Assembly: GCA_014905825.1 (NCBI GenBank) | Contig: JACGCN010000075.1 | Location: forward strand, 62,001 to 126,000 | Reading direction: 5' to 3' | DNA from: Lyophyllum atratum | Taxonomy: Eukaryota > Basidiomycota > Agaricomycetes > Agaricales > Lyophyllaceae | Length of the DNA: 64,000 nt | Shown here: piece after piece, positions 45,069 through 55,919 of the stretch | How the letters are laid out: every line of letters begins with the position of its first letter | Position numbering within the stretch: position 1 is the stretch's first letter | Notes under the pieces: generated by a model | Seen by the model: only the letters and a program-made list of their open reading frames with translations | Told to the model about the DNA's origin: nothing | The model's database searches: none | Made by a program: the position numbers and the translations under genes

Positions 45069-45908
45069 AGAGGCACGGAGTAGGGGCAGTGGGGAATCAT
45101 CGTAAAATCGCTGCCACACTTGCACCTAGACGCAAGTGCGAAAGTTTCCCTAAGGCAGCGGACGAGGTATCACAATCATTCAGTTCATCCATGACATCAA
45201 ATGTATTCCAAGTTCTTTTGAGTCGCTCAATTAGCTCAATTAGCCTGTTTGGGAATTAGACACCGGAACTAAGTAAATTGGGTCCATGATCGCTCGATTC
45301 CATAACTGAGTATCCAACACAGTGTTCAGTCAGAGACAGTGGGCAAATCGTCGTAAATACGCCTAGGCGCGAGTGTGAAGGAGCATCATCGATCCTAGGC
45401 ATGACTGGCTGAAGGAGTGGGTCAATCGTCATGAAAGCCGCTGTCACACTTACGCCTAGGCGTAAGTGTGAAGGACCCCGGTCGATTCATTGGTGAGTAT
45501 CGAATACATTGAGTGCCCAGTCAGGGATATTAGGGAAATCTTCGTAAACTTGACCGCTGTCACACTTACGCCTAGACGCAAGTGTGAGAATTCATCTATG
45601 GTGTACGGTCCACACTTGGGCACGGCTATTCTTTTGTGTGGAGATTGTCAAAAGTGTGCGATCTGTTTCTTTTACCTATGGACGTCTTGAGACTCGGACG
45701 GATTGCCTTTAGTAGTCACGTTGCAGGACCAAGTCCGCAAGCGCCTGTGAATGTTGCTAACCAGTTGTAGCGGGATTCACTGAGGGACTGGATTCGTCAG
45801 TAGAAATAGTTACCCATCACAAGAACAGCGGCAGAAGCAGGTGACCGACCTCGTGCCGTCATTTGGGTTTGAATTTTTATCTCTTGACATTCATCATCAA
45901 CGTTGAAC
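45069..45908. other. Intergenic with four palindromes, one perfect
   Basis: Palindromes at 45115-45140, about 45357-45377 (half), 45445-45470 and 45561-45586. The copy at 45445-45470 is a perfect 26-bp palindrome centred on CCTAGG. They sit between the MYND gene and the F-box gene, and are the last copies of this family seen to the right. Confidence 0.9.
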
Positions 45909-47055
45909 ATGGAAAAGCTTGCTGCAGAAACTTTACACCTGATCATCAAGGAGGTCAACGGGAGCAGTGGGCTGGACGGCGTCCTAACGCTCACCAAAGT
46001 GTGCCGTTTCGTCAGGCCGTCAGCCCAACAACTATATTATCGGGCGATCACCTTCGATCGAAGGGACCCTCAGTCTAATCATACGCCAGCGCTCACTGAC
46101 TCGAGTTGGCTCATGGAGCAGGTGCAGGAAGTCAGAATCATCCTGCGCCGTGGACGAAGGGCGGACTACCGGGACGCGTTGGACGGAATACCCAGGCTGA
46201 GATACCTCCGATGGTTGAAAATCGAAATGGACTTCGATTCCTACTGGGAGTCAATTGATCCCGTCATCCGACAGGCGCTGGTGAGGATGATACACATGCC
46301 AGCCCTTGGTACTCTCCAGCTCTACAACATCCGTGTTCCATCCAACTTTTTTTCCGCCCCGCTTTCCATCCACACCCTCAGTCTGAATAAGGCGAAAGTC
46401 GGCGGAACTGCTGCAGACCTCCGACACCCTCTCGACAATGACGCCAGTACACCGCGAGTTCCTCTTAAGGTTCTGCACTTGGAGAATATGCCAGTGAGCG
46501 CAGAGCTCCTGTCACTCTTCCAAAACCGATCTTCCGGGATCAGTTTACACGGACTCGTCACGCTCCATACCTGGCTTTCATCGTATGGTCCTACGGTATC
46601 CGAGCTACAGTCGTTACTCGACTTGACGGCGGGTCATCTGGAGGGTTGGGAATACTTAGATCCAGGTGTTTTGTCGCCCATCAGTGAGTGTTATAGAGCC
46701 TCATATTCGCCATCTAGCTTACATGGAAACACTAGCAACTCTCCCCGTCGATATAGAAGGTCTCAGCGCACTTCGACGCATCGAGTTTACCTGCGGGGAC
46801 TTCAAGACGATCATTGAGACGCTTAAGTCGGCCTTGGGCTTGAATAGGCTCGAAAGTGTGGTCATCCATGTTCGCCCGAAGTCCAGGACCACCTTCTCCC
46901 TTACAGAGGAAGTGTCTTCGGTTCTCCGCAGGATTAACGATTCCGAATCGGCCCATTTTACACTCAAAATCACGGTGTCCCACCAAGATCTCGATGAAAA
47001 AACATATCCCATTCATACAAAATTTCTTCCAGGCATGCATGCCACAATTTATTAG
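45909..47055 (+). CDS. F-box-like protein, intact two-exon gene
   Basis: Exons 45909-46683 and 46718-47055 (34-bp intron) encode 370 residues. The N-terminus MEKLAAETLHLIIKEV ... LTKVCRFVRPSAQQLYYRAI is F-box-like. Leu-rich strands follow (LKVLHLENM, LGTLQLYNI, LSALRRIEFTC). It is the intact relative of the broken copy at 8077-9324, with the same intron position, and a more distant relative of the gene at 33596-34864. The likely role is as a substrate adaptor for a cullin ligase, inferred from family habit only. The intron is very short but has a proper donor (GTGAGT) and CTAG acceptor, and splicing keeps frame. Confidence 0.75.
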
Positions 47056-48085
47056 AAGCACTCGGTTAGCGGTTTGTGCTTGCAGAACCATATTCAAATT
47101 TGATATCCATGGCAGTCCCATCACACCCGTTATTACCCAGATCTTGTAGATACACTTGTCCCCTATTCAGAAACATATTCTGTCGCCTAAGCGTCTACAT
47201 GGGGGAGACAGAATTGCGTGAGAACTACCCACTCGAACCCAGCCGCGAGAGCGAAAGTAACGATCGATCTTGGGACCTTTCGCAACACGTTACACATCGG
47301 GTTTCCCCATTTCCCAGAAAAGCAAAACACACGGTGTGCCTTCAATTCCTCCTTCCCTCAACTCCACAACGGGGCAAGCAACCACGCACAGTCACTGGTT
47401 GTAAAGATGCTAGGTGAGTATCGCGGCGCCTTCCCCAAATACGCTCGTTCACTTTGATAATGTTTATCCATACTGACATTGTATTCCAGCAACCGCTTGT
47501 GGACCTCCGGCAATGGCACCTACTGGCGTCACCCTGACCCGCTCCATCCGTGCCTGCAGATGACGCGGTTGGATTACCGACCGAAAACTTCTCCAGTCAG
47601 TCCATTCTTTCTGATATGAATTCGTCGGTCTCTAATGTCTTCATGCAGTTGAGACGACTCAGGAAATCGCACATTCCCAAACGACGGAGCAGTCACATCC
47701 GATCGCCTCACCGGACGCCGATGAAGCTGTTGGATGCGAGTTGGAAGGTTATTTTCTGTTGTCGAGTCCTCTTACTACTCATTCGAGGTGATTTACGTTC
47801 TACAGAAAACGTGATCGGGAGGCCATGGGAACTCAGAGACCTAGATTATACCGTCCTGTATAAGAGTACTCTTATATACAAATATCAAAATTTTGGGGAT
47901 GTTAGGGGTCCAAACGAGAGGTTATATATGTACCAATGAACCTTTAAAAAAGCTAAGAAATCGGCGGTCCGGTTGTGGAGAAAAAGGAGGGTAAAGTTGC
48001 GTGCTCCTGGAAGTAAATAAGTCACGTGACGTGGACCGTCATTTACCGTAATGCTTGGAGTGAACCGTCCTTCACAGTAATTGAG
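47056..48085. other. Gene-poor stretch
   Basis: A possible tiny spliced ORF (47218-47411 with a GTGAGT donor and a CCAG acceptor near 47490) has no family features and soon meets a stop. I do not support it. Otherwise I see no structure until the minisatellite. Confidence 0.4.
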
Positions 48086-48089
48086 GTGA

Positions 48090-48690
48090 AAAGTGGAAAC
48101 CCAGGTGCGAAACCAGGTGCGACGGATAACCCAGGTGCAAAAACAGGTGCAAGGCCAGGTGCGACGGATGCGGGGAGGTGCGACAGGAGGTGGGAATGGT
48201 ACAAGGGCAGGTGCGGAACCAGGTGCGACGGATAACCCAGGTGCGACGGATGAGACCAGGTGCGAGAGGAGGTGCGACGGATGAGGGGAGGTGCCACGGG
48301 AAGTGCGAATGGTACAAGGGGAGGTACGGAACCAGGTGCGACGGATAACCGAGGTGCGAGACCAGGTGCGACGGGAGGTGCGAATGGTACAAGGGGAGGT
48401 GCGGAACCAGGTGCGACGGATAACCCAGGTGCGAGACCAGGTGCGACGGGAGGTGCGACATATAAACCAGGTGCGACGGATGAGACCAGGTGCGAGAGGA
48501 GGTGCGACGGATGAAGGGAGGTGCGACGGGAGGTGCGAATGGTATAAGGGGAGGTGCGGAACCAGGTGCGACGGTTAACCCAGGTGCGAGACCAGGTGCG
48601 ACGGGAGGTGCGAATGGTACAAGGGGAGGTGCGGAACCAGGTGCGACGGATAACCCAGGTGCGAGACCAGGTGCGACGGTTATCTAGAGA
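48090..48690. repeat. 75-bp GGTGCGA minisatellite
   Basis: A core AGGTGCGACGG repeats throughout. The higher-order unit is 75 bp (AATGGTACAAGG at 48308, 48383, then 48538 and 48613). Some units carry an extra 80-bp segment. It produces long repeat-derived ORFs on both strands (for example VAPGLAPGL units), which are not genes. Confidence 0.9.
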
Positions 48691-49330
48691 CTTTTTTTTT
48701 GGACTAGGGTACAAATTAGGGTTGAAAAATTTTTGGATTGGGGTACAGGGTTGGGCAGGGATGGGGACTGGGGTTCGACTTGGGGTACAGGGTTGGGCAG
48801 GGATGTGGACTGGGGTTCGACTTGGGGTACAGGGTTGGGCTGTGATACGGACTGGGGTATGACTTGGGGTGTAGGAGGGGTACGCCTTGGGATTTGCTGA
48901 GGGTTGGGCTGGGATTTGCACTTGGGTGTGTTGAGGGTTGGGCTGGGATATGTACTGGGGTGTGCGGAGGGTTGGGCTGGAATGCGTATTGGGGCGGGAC
49001 CTGGGGTGGAGTGTTGAGATGGGCTGGGATATGACTTGGGTGTGGGATGCAGGGTACGCCTTGCGGTGTCCGGAGGGTTGGGCTGTAATATGCACTGGGG
49101 TGTGTTGAGGGTTGGGCTGGGATACGTACTGGGGTGTGCAGAGGGTTGGGCTGGGATACACACTGGGGTACGACGGATGGGGGTTGGACTTGGGGTACAG
49201 GTTTGGGCTGCGATATGGGCTGGGGTATGACTTGGGGTGCAGGGCTGGGATACGGCGGATGTGGACTTGGGCAACAGGGTTGGGCTGCGATATGCCTGCA
49301 CTGGATTACAAGTTGGGGCGGGACGTAGCC
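48690..49330. repeat. G-rich GGGTTGGGCTGGGA array
   Basis: Diverged short repeats of ~37-60 bp with runs of GGGTTGGGC and ACTTGGGGT. The first 70 bp (AAATTAGGGTTGAAAAATTT, GGGTACAGGGTTGGGC) are homologous to the lead-in of the 10.2-10.7 kb minisatellite, so both arrays come from one element. The strand asymmetry of G-runs gives strong G-quadruplex potential. Confidence 0.88.
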
Positions 49331-49422
49331 TGCATAGATACATGTACGCTCCTCTTCGAGGAGGAGCTGTGAATGTGATTACACACAAGAAACCAAAAAA
49401 AACCGACCTGTATACCGTATGA

Positions 49423-49494
49423 AGACACACCCGGAATCGAACCAGGGACCACCCTCTTAATCCTTACAACGTCATAATAGCATCAGGCACACAA
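49423..49494 (-). pseudogene. Decayed tRNA-like copy
   Basis: On the minus strand the T-arm (CCTGG TTCGATT CCGGG) is intact and matches the neighbour at 49529-49607. The anticodon stem cannot form and the acceptor stem is poor. The flanks (AACCAAAAAA and GTATA-CGT before the T-arm) are also shared, so this is a tandem duplicate that has decayed. Confidence 0.55.
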
Positions 49495-49528
49495 AAAACC
49501 AAAAAAGGGTTTTGTATATCGTGCGATA

Positions 49529-49607
49529 ACACACACCCGGAATCGAACCGGGGACCACCCGCTTAGCCTGCATTAAGCGGGCGTGTAACCAACTATACCA
49601 TGTGCAC
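49529..49607 (-). tRNA. tRNA-like gene, possibly tRNA-Ile(AAT) with a 7-base intron
   Basis: Minus strand: acceptor GTGCACA/TGTGTGT (pairs, three of them G-T wobbles), T8, a D-arm with AGTTGG, anticodon stem CCCGC/GCGGG, 5-base variable loop TGGTC, T-stem CCCGG/CCGGG with TTCGATT loop. The anticodon loop is too long unless a 7-base intron lies after position 37, giving anticodon AAT. A T-run (TTTTTT) about 25 bases past the 3' end would stop Pol III. G37 is unusual for isoleucine and the wobbles weaken the acceptor, so it may instead be a tRNA-derived element. Confidence 0.45.
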
Positions 49608-49799
49608 TTGTCAAAGTGCCGCAATGCGAGTTACACATACAGTGCAGGTTTGGGTTGGGACTTGGCCCATATTGATAGATGTATGCTCCTCCTCGAGGAG
49701 GAGCTGTGAATGTGTTGGCTGAACGCACCCATGCACCCATGTACATTCCTCCTCAGGGAGGAGTGTGCATGGGTGCATGGGTGTGTAAAGGCATCACAC

Positions 49800-50425
49800 A
49801 TTCCACAACTCTTGCTCCTCGTCGACGAAGAGCGATGGAGGATCCACTTAGACTATCCGAATACGTCCTCGACGAACGGTGGATGCGCATGCGAAATCGG
49901 TAAGTATAATATAATTACACGAACTCTTCGACGAAGGCGGGCACTGCACCCAGACTGTAGGTATATGGTATCTACATCCCCGTCACATACGTCGTCGCCG
50001 ACCAATAAGACGCGTCGACGGAGAGTGACGGATGATCCACTTAGACTATCCGGATACGTCCTCGACGAACGGTGGGTGTGCATGCGAAATCTGTAAGTAT
50101 AATATAATTACACCAACAGTGCCCCGTCTTCGTCTTCGACGAAGGCGGGCAGTGCACCCAGACTGTAGGTATATGGTATCTACATCCCCGTCCCATACGT
50201 CCTCGCGGACGAATAAGGCGCGTCGACGAAGAGCGACGGATGATCCACTTGGACTATCCGGATACCTCGACGAACGCTGGGTGTGCATGCGAAATTACAA
50301 GGACAGTGCCCCGTCTTCGTCTTCAACGAGGCGGGCACTGCACCCAGACCCTAGGTATATGGTATCTAGATTCCCGTCCCATACGTCGTCGCCCACCAAT
50401 AAGATGCGTGCATACACCTGCTGAT
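49800..50425. repeat. ~200-bp tandem repeat, three copies, rich in CGTCGACGA palindromes
   Basis: GATCCACTT recurs at 49841, 50034 and 50242 within units that share TCCTCGACGAACGGTGG, GCATGCGAAAT and TAGGTATATGGTATCTACAT. The units contain GTCTTCGACGAAG-type palindromes. Two sub-blocks recur at 51130-51310; one of them (GTATGGGACGGGGATATA ...) is inverted there. Confidence 0.85.
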
Positions 50426-50439
50426 TCTTGAGATCCCCG

Positions 50440-51650
50440 CTCCAACCAGCCATGACGCGTCGTGGTGCCGATCCGAGGCTGTGTCCAGAACAGCCAGCGT
50501 TGAAGAATTTGAGGGCGTGTGTCCGATCGCGGGATTCGGTGCGGGGACGAGGGCCGGGTGCAGGTCGGGTTGGTTGTGGTATCCGTGAGTTGGCCGTGGT
50601 GGTTTCGTCCCTCAAGACAGGCGCGAGCACCCGTCGTCTTGCCCCACCAACTTGAAAATGGCCAAGGGCAGGGACCAACAGGTTTCGATCGCCGTCTCGC
50701 ATCCCGATTAGAGGGAGGAGGGTAAAATGTAGCATGGTTAATAAATGGCGGGTGAGCACGCCTAGCAGACGCACCTTGACGGCTCCCCCCACCAGGGGTC
50801 TGCCGCCCCTCTCCCCGTCGTCTCTCATCCCAATTAGAGAGGAGGAGGGTTGTTGTCTCGTTCCCTGAGTCCTATCTATCAAAAATGTATCTGTGAATGC
50901 CAGTGAGATCCATTAGTACGAGTGAGAATACATGGAACCCAAAGAAATACTAAGTAAGACTTACCTTGAGAAATCCTGGTCACGGCGGGAACAGTCAATG
51001 TCAATGAGAAAGGGGTGGTGGTAGGAAGGAAGAGACAAAAGGACCCCGCCGATAGGGTCCTGGGCTGGAGTCTCCCTCGGCGGGTTGCCCAGGTGGGCGG
51101 AGGTGGTAGGAGGCAGAGAGGGGAGACGTCATGGACGACGTCGACGAAGAGCGACGGATGATCCACGTAGATTAACCGTATTCGTCGTCGACGAACGGTG
51201 GGAGTGCATGCATGCGTCGCTCGTCGTCGACGAGGACGTTGTGCTGCGCGCATGCCCTAAGGTATGGGACGGGGATATATTACCATATATCTGCAGTCTG
51301 GGTGCAGTGCCCGCCGGTCGTCAAAGACGAAGACTGGGGTCCGTGGGCCGTTAAACAGCAGATCCAAGTTCTAATAGCACGAGCCAGGAGAAGATATAAG
51401 TGATAGGTATCAAAGCGAGAATAGCACATACTGTAATGCGCGTAGTATGCAATGGAACCCTGTTGCGACGGAACGGCGCCCTAAGGTGTATATTCGATGC
51501 TTGGACCCTTTGCGTCGGGGTGAACGAAGTGTTTGCCTTCCTACCTATTTGCTTGGATTTAGATATTTAATTTTAAGTTTCATATGTTCGTTTCAGACGC
51601 ACTCACAATCTCCATAGCACTCGCTGAATTTATGCCGTCCGAAATACGCA
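50440..51650. other. Repeat-derived stretch without a supported gene
   Basis: 50525-50645 recurs at 52505-52610 (GTGCGGGGACGA, GGTATCCGTG, TGGTTTCGTCCCTCA). 50820-50850 repeats an earlier CCCGATTAGAGG motif. ORFs on both strands overlap these repeats and show no family features. Confidence 0.6.
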
Positions 51651-51729
51651 TACATATTACAATCCGTTGCTTCCGATACACCTTGGCCCTAAGAAACTGA
51701 CACAGGCGGTGATTAGGCCGGAGTCAAAG

Positions 51730-52180
51730 ACATGAAATGAAAGGAAACACTTACCTCCGCCTACGAACAATCCCGCATCCCCACAATAATCCGCTGACCC
51801 CTCTCGTATCCGGCCTTCGTTCGCTTTCGTCTGTATGACACGCACGCGCCATCCGCGACCCAGACTGACTAGAGGGCTCTCAAGAATTGTAGCGGTAGAA
51901 AAAATGGGACTTACTTTGGGTAATTTGAATACACCCATGGCCCTTAGCTCGGCCCTATGCGCGCGCGCCCCCGCCTTCCTCCAGCGATACCCAATGAAAA
52001 CTGCATGTACCCGCTTTGACCCCACTCTGATTCGCACTGGCATTCCGCGCTGCAAGAACCGTGAGGTTGAGTAGTATGAGGGACGACGGCTTACTGATAG
52101 GCGGCGTTCGATTGGGACTTGAATTAGCGGGAAACCTTCGCGATCCGCAAGTCTCGGCTTTGGGATGAGCGGCATGTGTG
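51730..52180 (-). CDS. Possible small basic protein, two exons
   Basis: From an ATG at about 52172 the frame reads MPLIPKPRLADREGFPLIQV and RMPVRIRVGSKRVHAVFIG-like basic sequence up to FKLPK. A GTAAGT donor follows at about 51917 and a CTAG acceptor about 45 bp further on, after which GWRVRVIQTKANEGRIREGS could continue. No domain is recognised. The strand bias and basic composition could be real or chance. Tandem TGAGTGAGGATGTCG repeats sit just upstream (52190-52310). Confidence 0.3.
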
Positions 52181-52184
52181 AAAG

Positions 52185-52315
52185 CGTGAGTGAGGAAAGC
52201 GTGAGTGAGGATGTCAAGCGTGAGTGAGGATGTCGACGCTGGTGAGTGAGGATGTCGGTGCTGGTGAGTGAGGATGTCGGTGCTGGTGAGTGAGGATGTC
52301 GGCGCTGGTACTGCT
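52185..52315. repeat. GAGTGAGGATGTCG short tandem repeat
   Basis: About six units of 18-24 bp (core GTGAGTGAGGATGTCG). Codes for a Pro/His/Ser-rich stretch on the minus strand, which I regard as incidental. Confidence 0.8.
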
Positions 52316-52399
52316 GAAGATGGAACGAAAATGGGAATACTGGAAATGGAAGAATGAAATCGGTAAGCGTCACTGACTCTGAGCTGTGCAAGCGGAAAG

Positions 52400-53009
52400 T
52401 GAGATGAAGCCGCTGGAACGGTCGAATATTGAAAGAATTCCGGCGTAGTGACTCGCTGTAAGTGTTATGAGCCTTGAAACGGAAGACGGCGCGTAACGAC
52501 TTGAATTGCGGGATTCCGTGCGGGGACGACGGCGGGGTGCAGGTCCGGTTGGTCGTGGTATCCGTGGGTTGGTGTAGTGGTTTCGTCCCTCACGACAGGC
52601 GGAAGAATGTCGGGTAGGGCAGATGCATATACAGTAAATCCTCATGACCCCCGGGCGCAGAACCGTGAGTCGTCGTAGACAAAGAAAATGGACGTCATAA
52701 ATGTATTCTATGAATGGATCGAGGTTAGAAGATGCCCAGAGAGAAGGAGAACGAGGCAGTACTCACGGAGAAGTGACCCCAGTAGCGCGCCAGAGTTAAA
52801 TCATGATGAACGCGTGTCTACCTGCGCTACTTGCTAGCAGGGAGGCGTAGGTGATGGGTAGAGGGAAGTAGCATACATAAGGAACCCTCATCAAGGAGTA
52901 ATGCTCACCTCCTCGTCGACGAGGAACGCAGAGATCATACATCATAGGGTCATAGATACTGCCATTGGGCTCTTCAAGCTGTAAGTACATTCGGGCGATA
53001 ATTTACGGG
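52400..53009. other. Intergenic
   Basis: Holds the second copy of the 50.5-kb repeat (52505-52610) and one CCTCGTCGACGAGG palindrome near 52911. No gene supported. Confidence 0.5.
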
Positions 53010-55765
53010 TCATGCGTCGCTACCATCCTCTACGATAAATTCAGGCATCGCCCCTGTCTTCAACAAGATACGGGGAGCGGGCTTAGCTCCAACCCTGGTG
53101 GCGGCGGGAGGTTGGCGCGTAAACTTCGGGAGGAACCTCGTAGGCCAAATCTTGTCCTGCTGGGCATCGGGCATCCACTCCCAACGTCTGATCCGCTTCC
53201 AAATTTCGTTCCGAGTAGTGTTGACGGTGGCGGAAGTGACCTCGTTGTTGTTGACGAACTTCAACCACTTTATGTAGTAGGGACATTTTGCGTACTGATT
53301 GTCCTCCCTGGTTTCGACGCCGCGCATCGGGAACAGCCACTTGAAGGCCCTACTCCAGTCGTCCGAGCTGCCGTGCCTGTAAGCGACACACCGCCACACA
53401 TCCGAGAGTAGGAGGTTGCTGTAAATATCCTCCCGAGCAGCGCGTCTCTGCTGGGTATCAAGTTTGAGATAAGACGGGTTGCTGATACCCTTGGGGTTGG
53501 GTGACTTGACGGCGATGTCGACGAGGAACTGGCGGTACACGTCGGAGACGAATGCATCGAGGTCTGCGGGTTGGTCCTCCGGAGCAGGAGAGGAACGGTC
53601 CTCTACGTCAGAACCGTCGTCGAAGGAAGGAGGGGGGAGGGTGTGTCCTCCAGCGGTGAGGTTGAAAAGGTTCGGCTGGGGTGCGCCGGTGAAGTTGGCG
53701 TAGGCGACCATCTTGGACTTGCTGGTCGTTGAGCGAGCGCGCACGATCAACTCACGACCCACGATGCCGGAGATATTATACTTCCGGTCCACCTCCAGGG
53801 GCGTCATCTTGAACAGCGCTCGAAAAGCCACTCCCGACAGAACGGGTCCACCATACCGAAGGCGGGGCGTCTGTCCTAGCATCATATGTCGGAAGAAGAC
53901 GCAACCGTAGGGGTTGTAGGCGACCCGATCCGGAGGACGGCGGTTTTCTTCTTCACCCTCCTCCTCCTCCTCCTCCTCCTCCTCCTCTGCTGCTGCCGGT
54001 CGACGAGCTCCGTTGTATGCGATGGTGTCGTCGTCGACGTCCACCGCCTCTGTAACGGGTAGTATCGCGTTAAGGAGCATTCTCGATGCGGAGCGGTCGT
54101 CAGGGTGAGCATGCTGTCCGTTGACGAGCCATACGCACCCCGCGGTAAGGGTTAAGGCTTCAGGTTGGACACGATGAGGAGGGTGTCCCTCGGCCTGCAG
54201 ACCGAAGGTCTGGCTGACGGCCATGAGTCTGATGATACGAAAGCACCTGAAGACAGAATAATGTGAGAAACATGTAACGAATCAGGTGGAGAATGACTTA
54301 CCACCACTCCTGAGGTGTAAACGAACAGAGACACCTTCGAATTTCCGAATCATTGAACTCCACCAGCACCTCCGCCGCTTTTTGGTACGGTACGCGTACC
54401 TCCAGACGGGCGCTGGAGGGATTGGCGTGGATGGCTGCGTCATATATGGCATGGAGAGCCTCGATGTTCTTCGTAGGCTGGGTAGGGCCCATCGCTTCCG
54501 CCAGAGTGACGTGTTTCGCGTGGTGGCCGGCGTCCTTGTTGGCGACCACGGTTTTATCAGTCGTGTAGGCCTGGATGTAGGAGGCCTCGAAGTTCCCCTG
54601 CGCATGTAAGCCAGGGGTAATGCGGAAACCACTGACGGCAGTGAGGTGGCTGGCTGGATCCCGAACATATTTGGAGGAGCCCATGCGAGTGATTCGGGAG
54701 GCATGCAGATCAGGAATCTGCAAGGCCTGCTGAACGAGTGTGTTGTGGGAGGCGGTGACCCACTGCAGACATTGGGCGTCGGGACTGCTCAGCTCGATAG
54801 CGACGTCGACATACCAGTCGCCGCCTGCGGGGATCTCGGGAGCGAGATGTGCATCCTCGATCAAGGTGCTCAGGTAGAACTCGGCGGAAACTTCGTCGAC
54901 GTGGTGCATGGTGGTGTGCTTTGTCCCACGGACGGTATGGAGGATGAAGAAGTTCTTGGCCCAGTCGTAACCATGACCCTCAATGAGCAGCAGTGCTTCT
55001 TCCACTTCAGCACGAATCTGGGTCGCGAGCTGGCGGACATACTCTCTGGGGATAAGTCTGGTGGCCCATTGAGGATAACCCCTGATTCTACTCGCTCGGA
55101 GGCACTCGGTTTCGAAGGTGGCAGGCCACTCCCGTGCGACGTCTGCACCGAGGAGTGTTTTAATGGCGGGGCGTAGACAGACATCGTACCAGAATGCGCG
55201 CTCCTCCTTGGTGAGGAGCCATGCAGTACGACCTACGCCGCGCTCAGGAGTCCAGAGATCGGGGAAGAAGATGTTGAGATGGTGTCGGTCGTCCCACTTC
55301 CCAAATTCGAAGTTGGGGATTTTGTGGTACTCGACCTGGTGATGCTCTACTGGGTGATTCCCCTCCTATCGGTCAAAGGATTAGGGGTCTATCATATATC
55401 TATGGTACAGTAGAACTTACGCGTTGATACGCCACGGTGCGCTTGACGTGGATGGAGTCCTTGAGGGCGTAACTGGGGTGAGGAACGCAGAAGACGCTGA
55501 TGGCTGAGTTCACGAGGATGTCAGGGGCGGCTCCCAGGAGAGAGTCGTAGTCGCGCCTGATCGTGATGGGCGTATCGTCCTCAACCATATTCTGCAGTGG
55601 GTCCATGAAGACCTGTTTTGGCCGACGCCCGTCTAGGTATTCGCCGGTAAGGCCGAACCGGATGAATTCGTCGTTGTACCCATTTTCGCTGTAGAGGTCG
55701 GTGGCGCGAGTAACGAACTGCGCGAGGGTATGAGACACAGTATCATGCTGAGGGTAGACGTTCAT
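53010..55765 (-). CDS. Uncharacterised 881-residue protein, full-length paralogue of the 12.5-14.4 kb gene
   Basis: Three exons keep frame: 55765-55421, 55365-54302 and 54246-53010, with introns of 55 bp each. The product starts MNVYPQHDTVSHTLAQFVTR if the ATG at 55765 is right; the frame is open further upstream, so extra 5' exons are possible. Visible parts are GKWDDRHHLNIFFPDLWTPE, the GDWYVDVAIELSSPD block, a Tyr/Thr-rich segment SYIQAYTTDKT, a Glu run (about residue 550), and ARSTTSKSKMVAYANFTG. The end is PRILLKTGAMPEFIVEDG. No named domain is recognised; the pair of copies shows it belongs to an expanded family. Two blocks that resemble its exon edges are tandemly repeated just upstream (55.9-56.8 kb). 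Confidence 0.65.
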
Positions 55766-55919
55766 GACGGGCAAGGAACTTTGGCGTTCGGTGTGAATGG
55801 GTACAGGGTCAGAGTCGGGGTCAGGGTATAGTCCACTCAGAGACGCATATATTAGAGCAAGTAACTAAGCAAAGACATGTATGGAAGGGGCAGGAAACGC
55901 GCGATCTGAGTGGCAGAAT

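Noticed and set aside
47218..47939. Possible small spliced gene
   Set aside because: Joining the pieces quickly meets a stop and no conserved features are visible; kept only as a remark.
48043..49430. Long Pro/Ala/His-rich ORFs over 48-49.4 kb on both strands
   Set aside because: They follow the 75-bp and G-rich repeats and change sequence with repeat phase; no start context, introns or homology.
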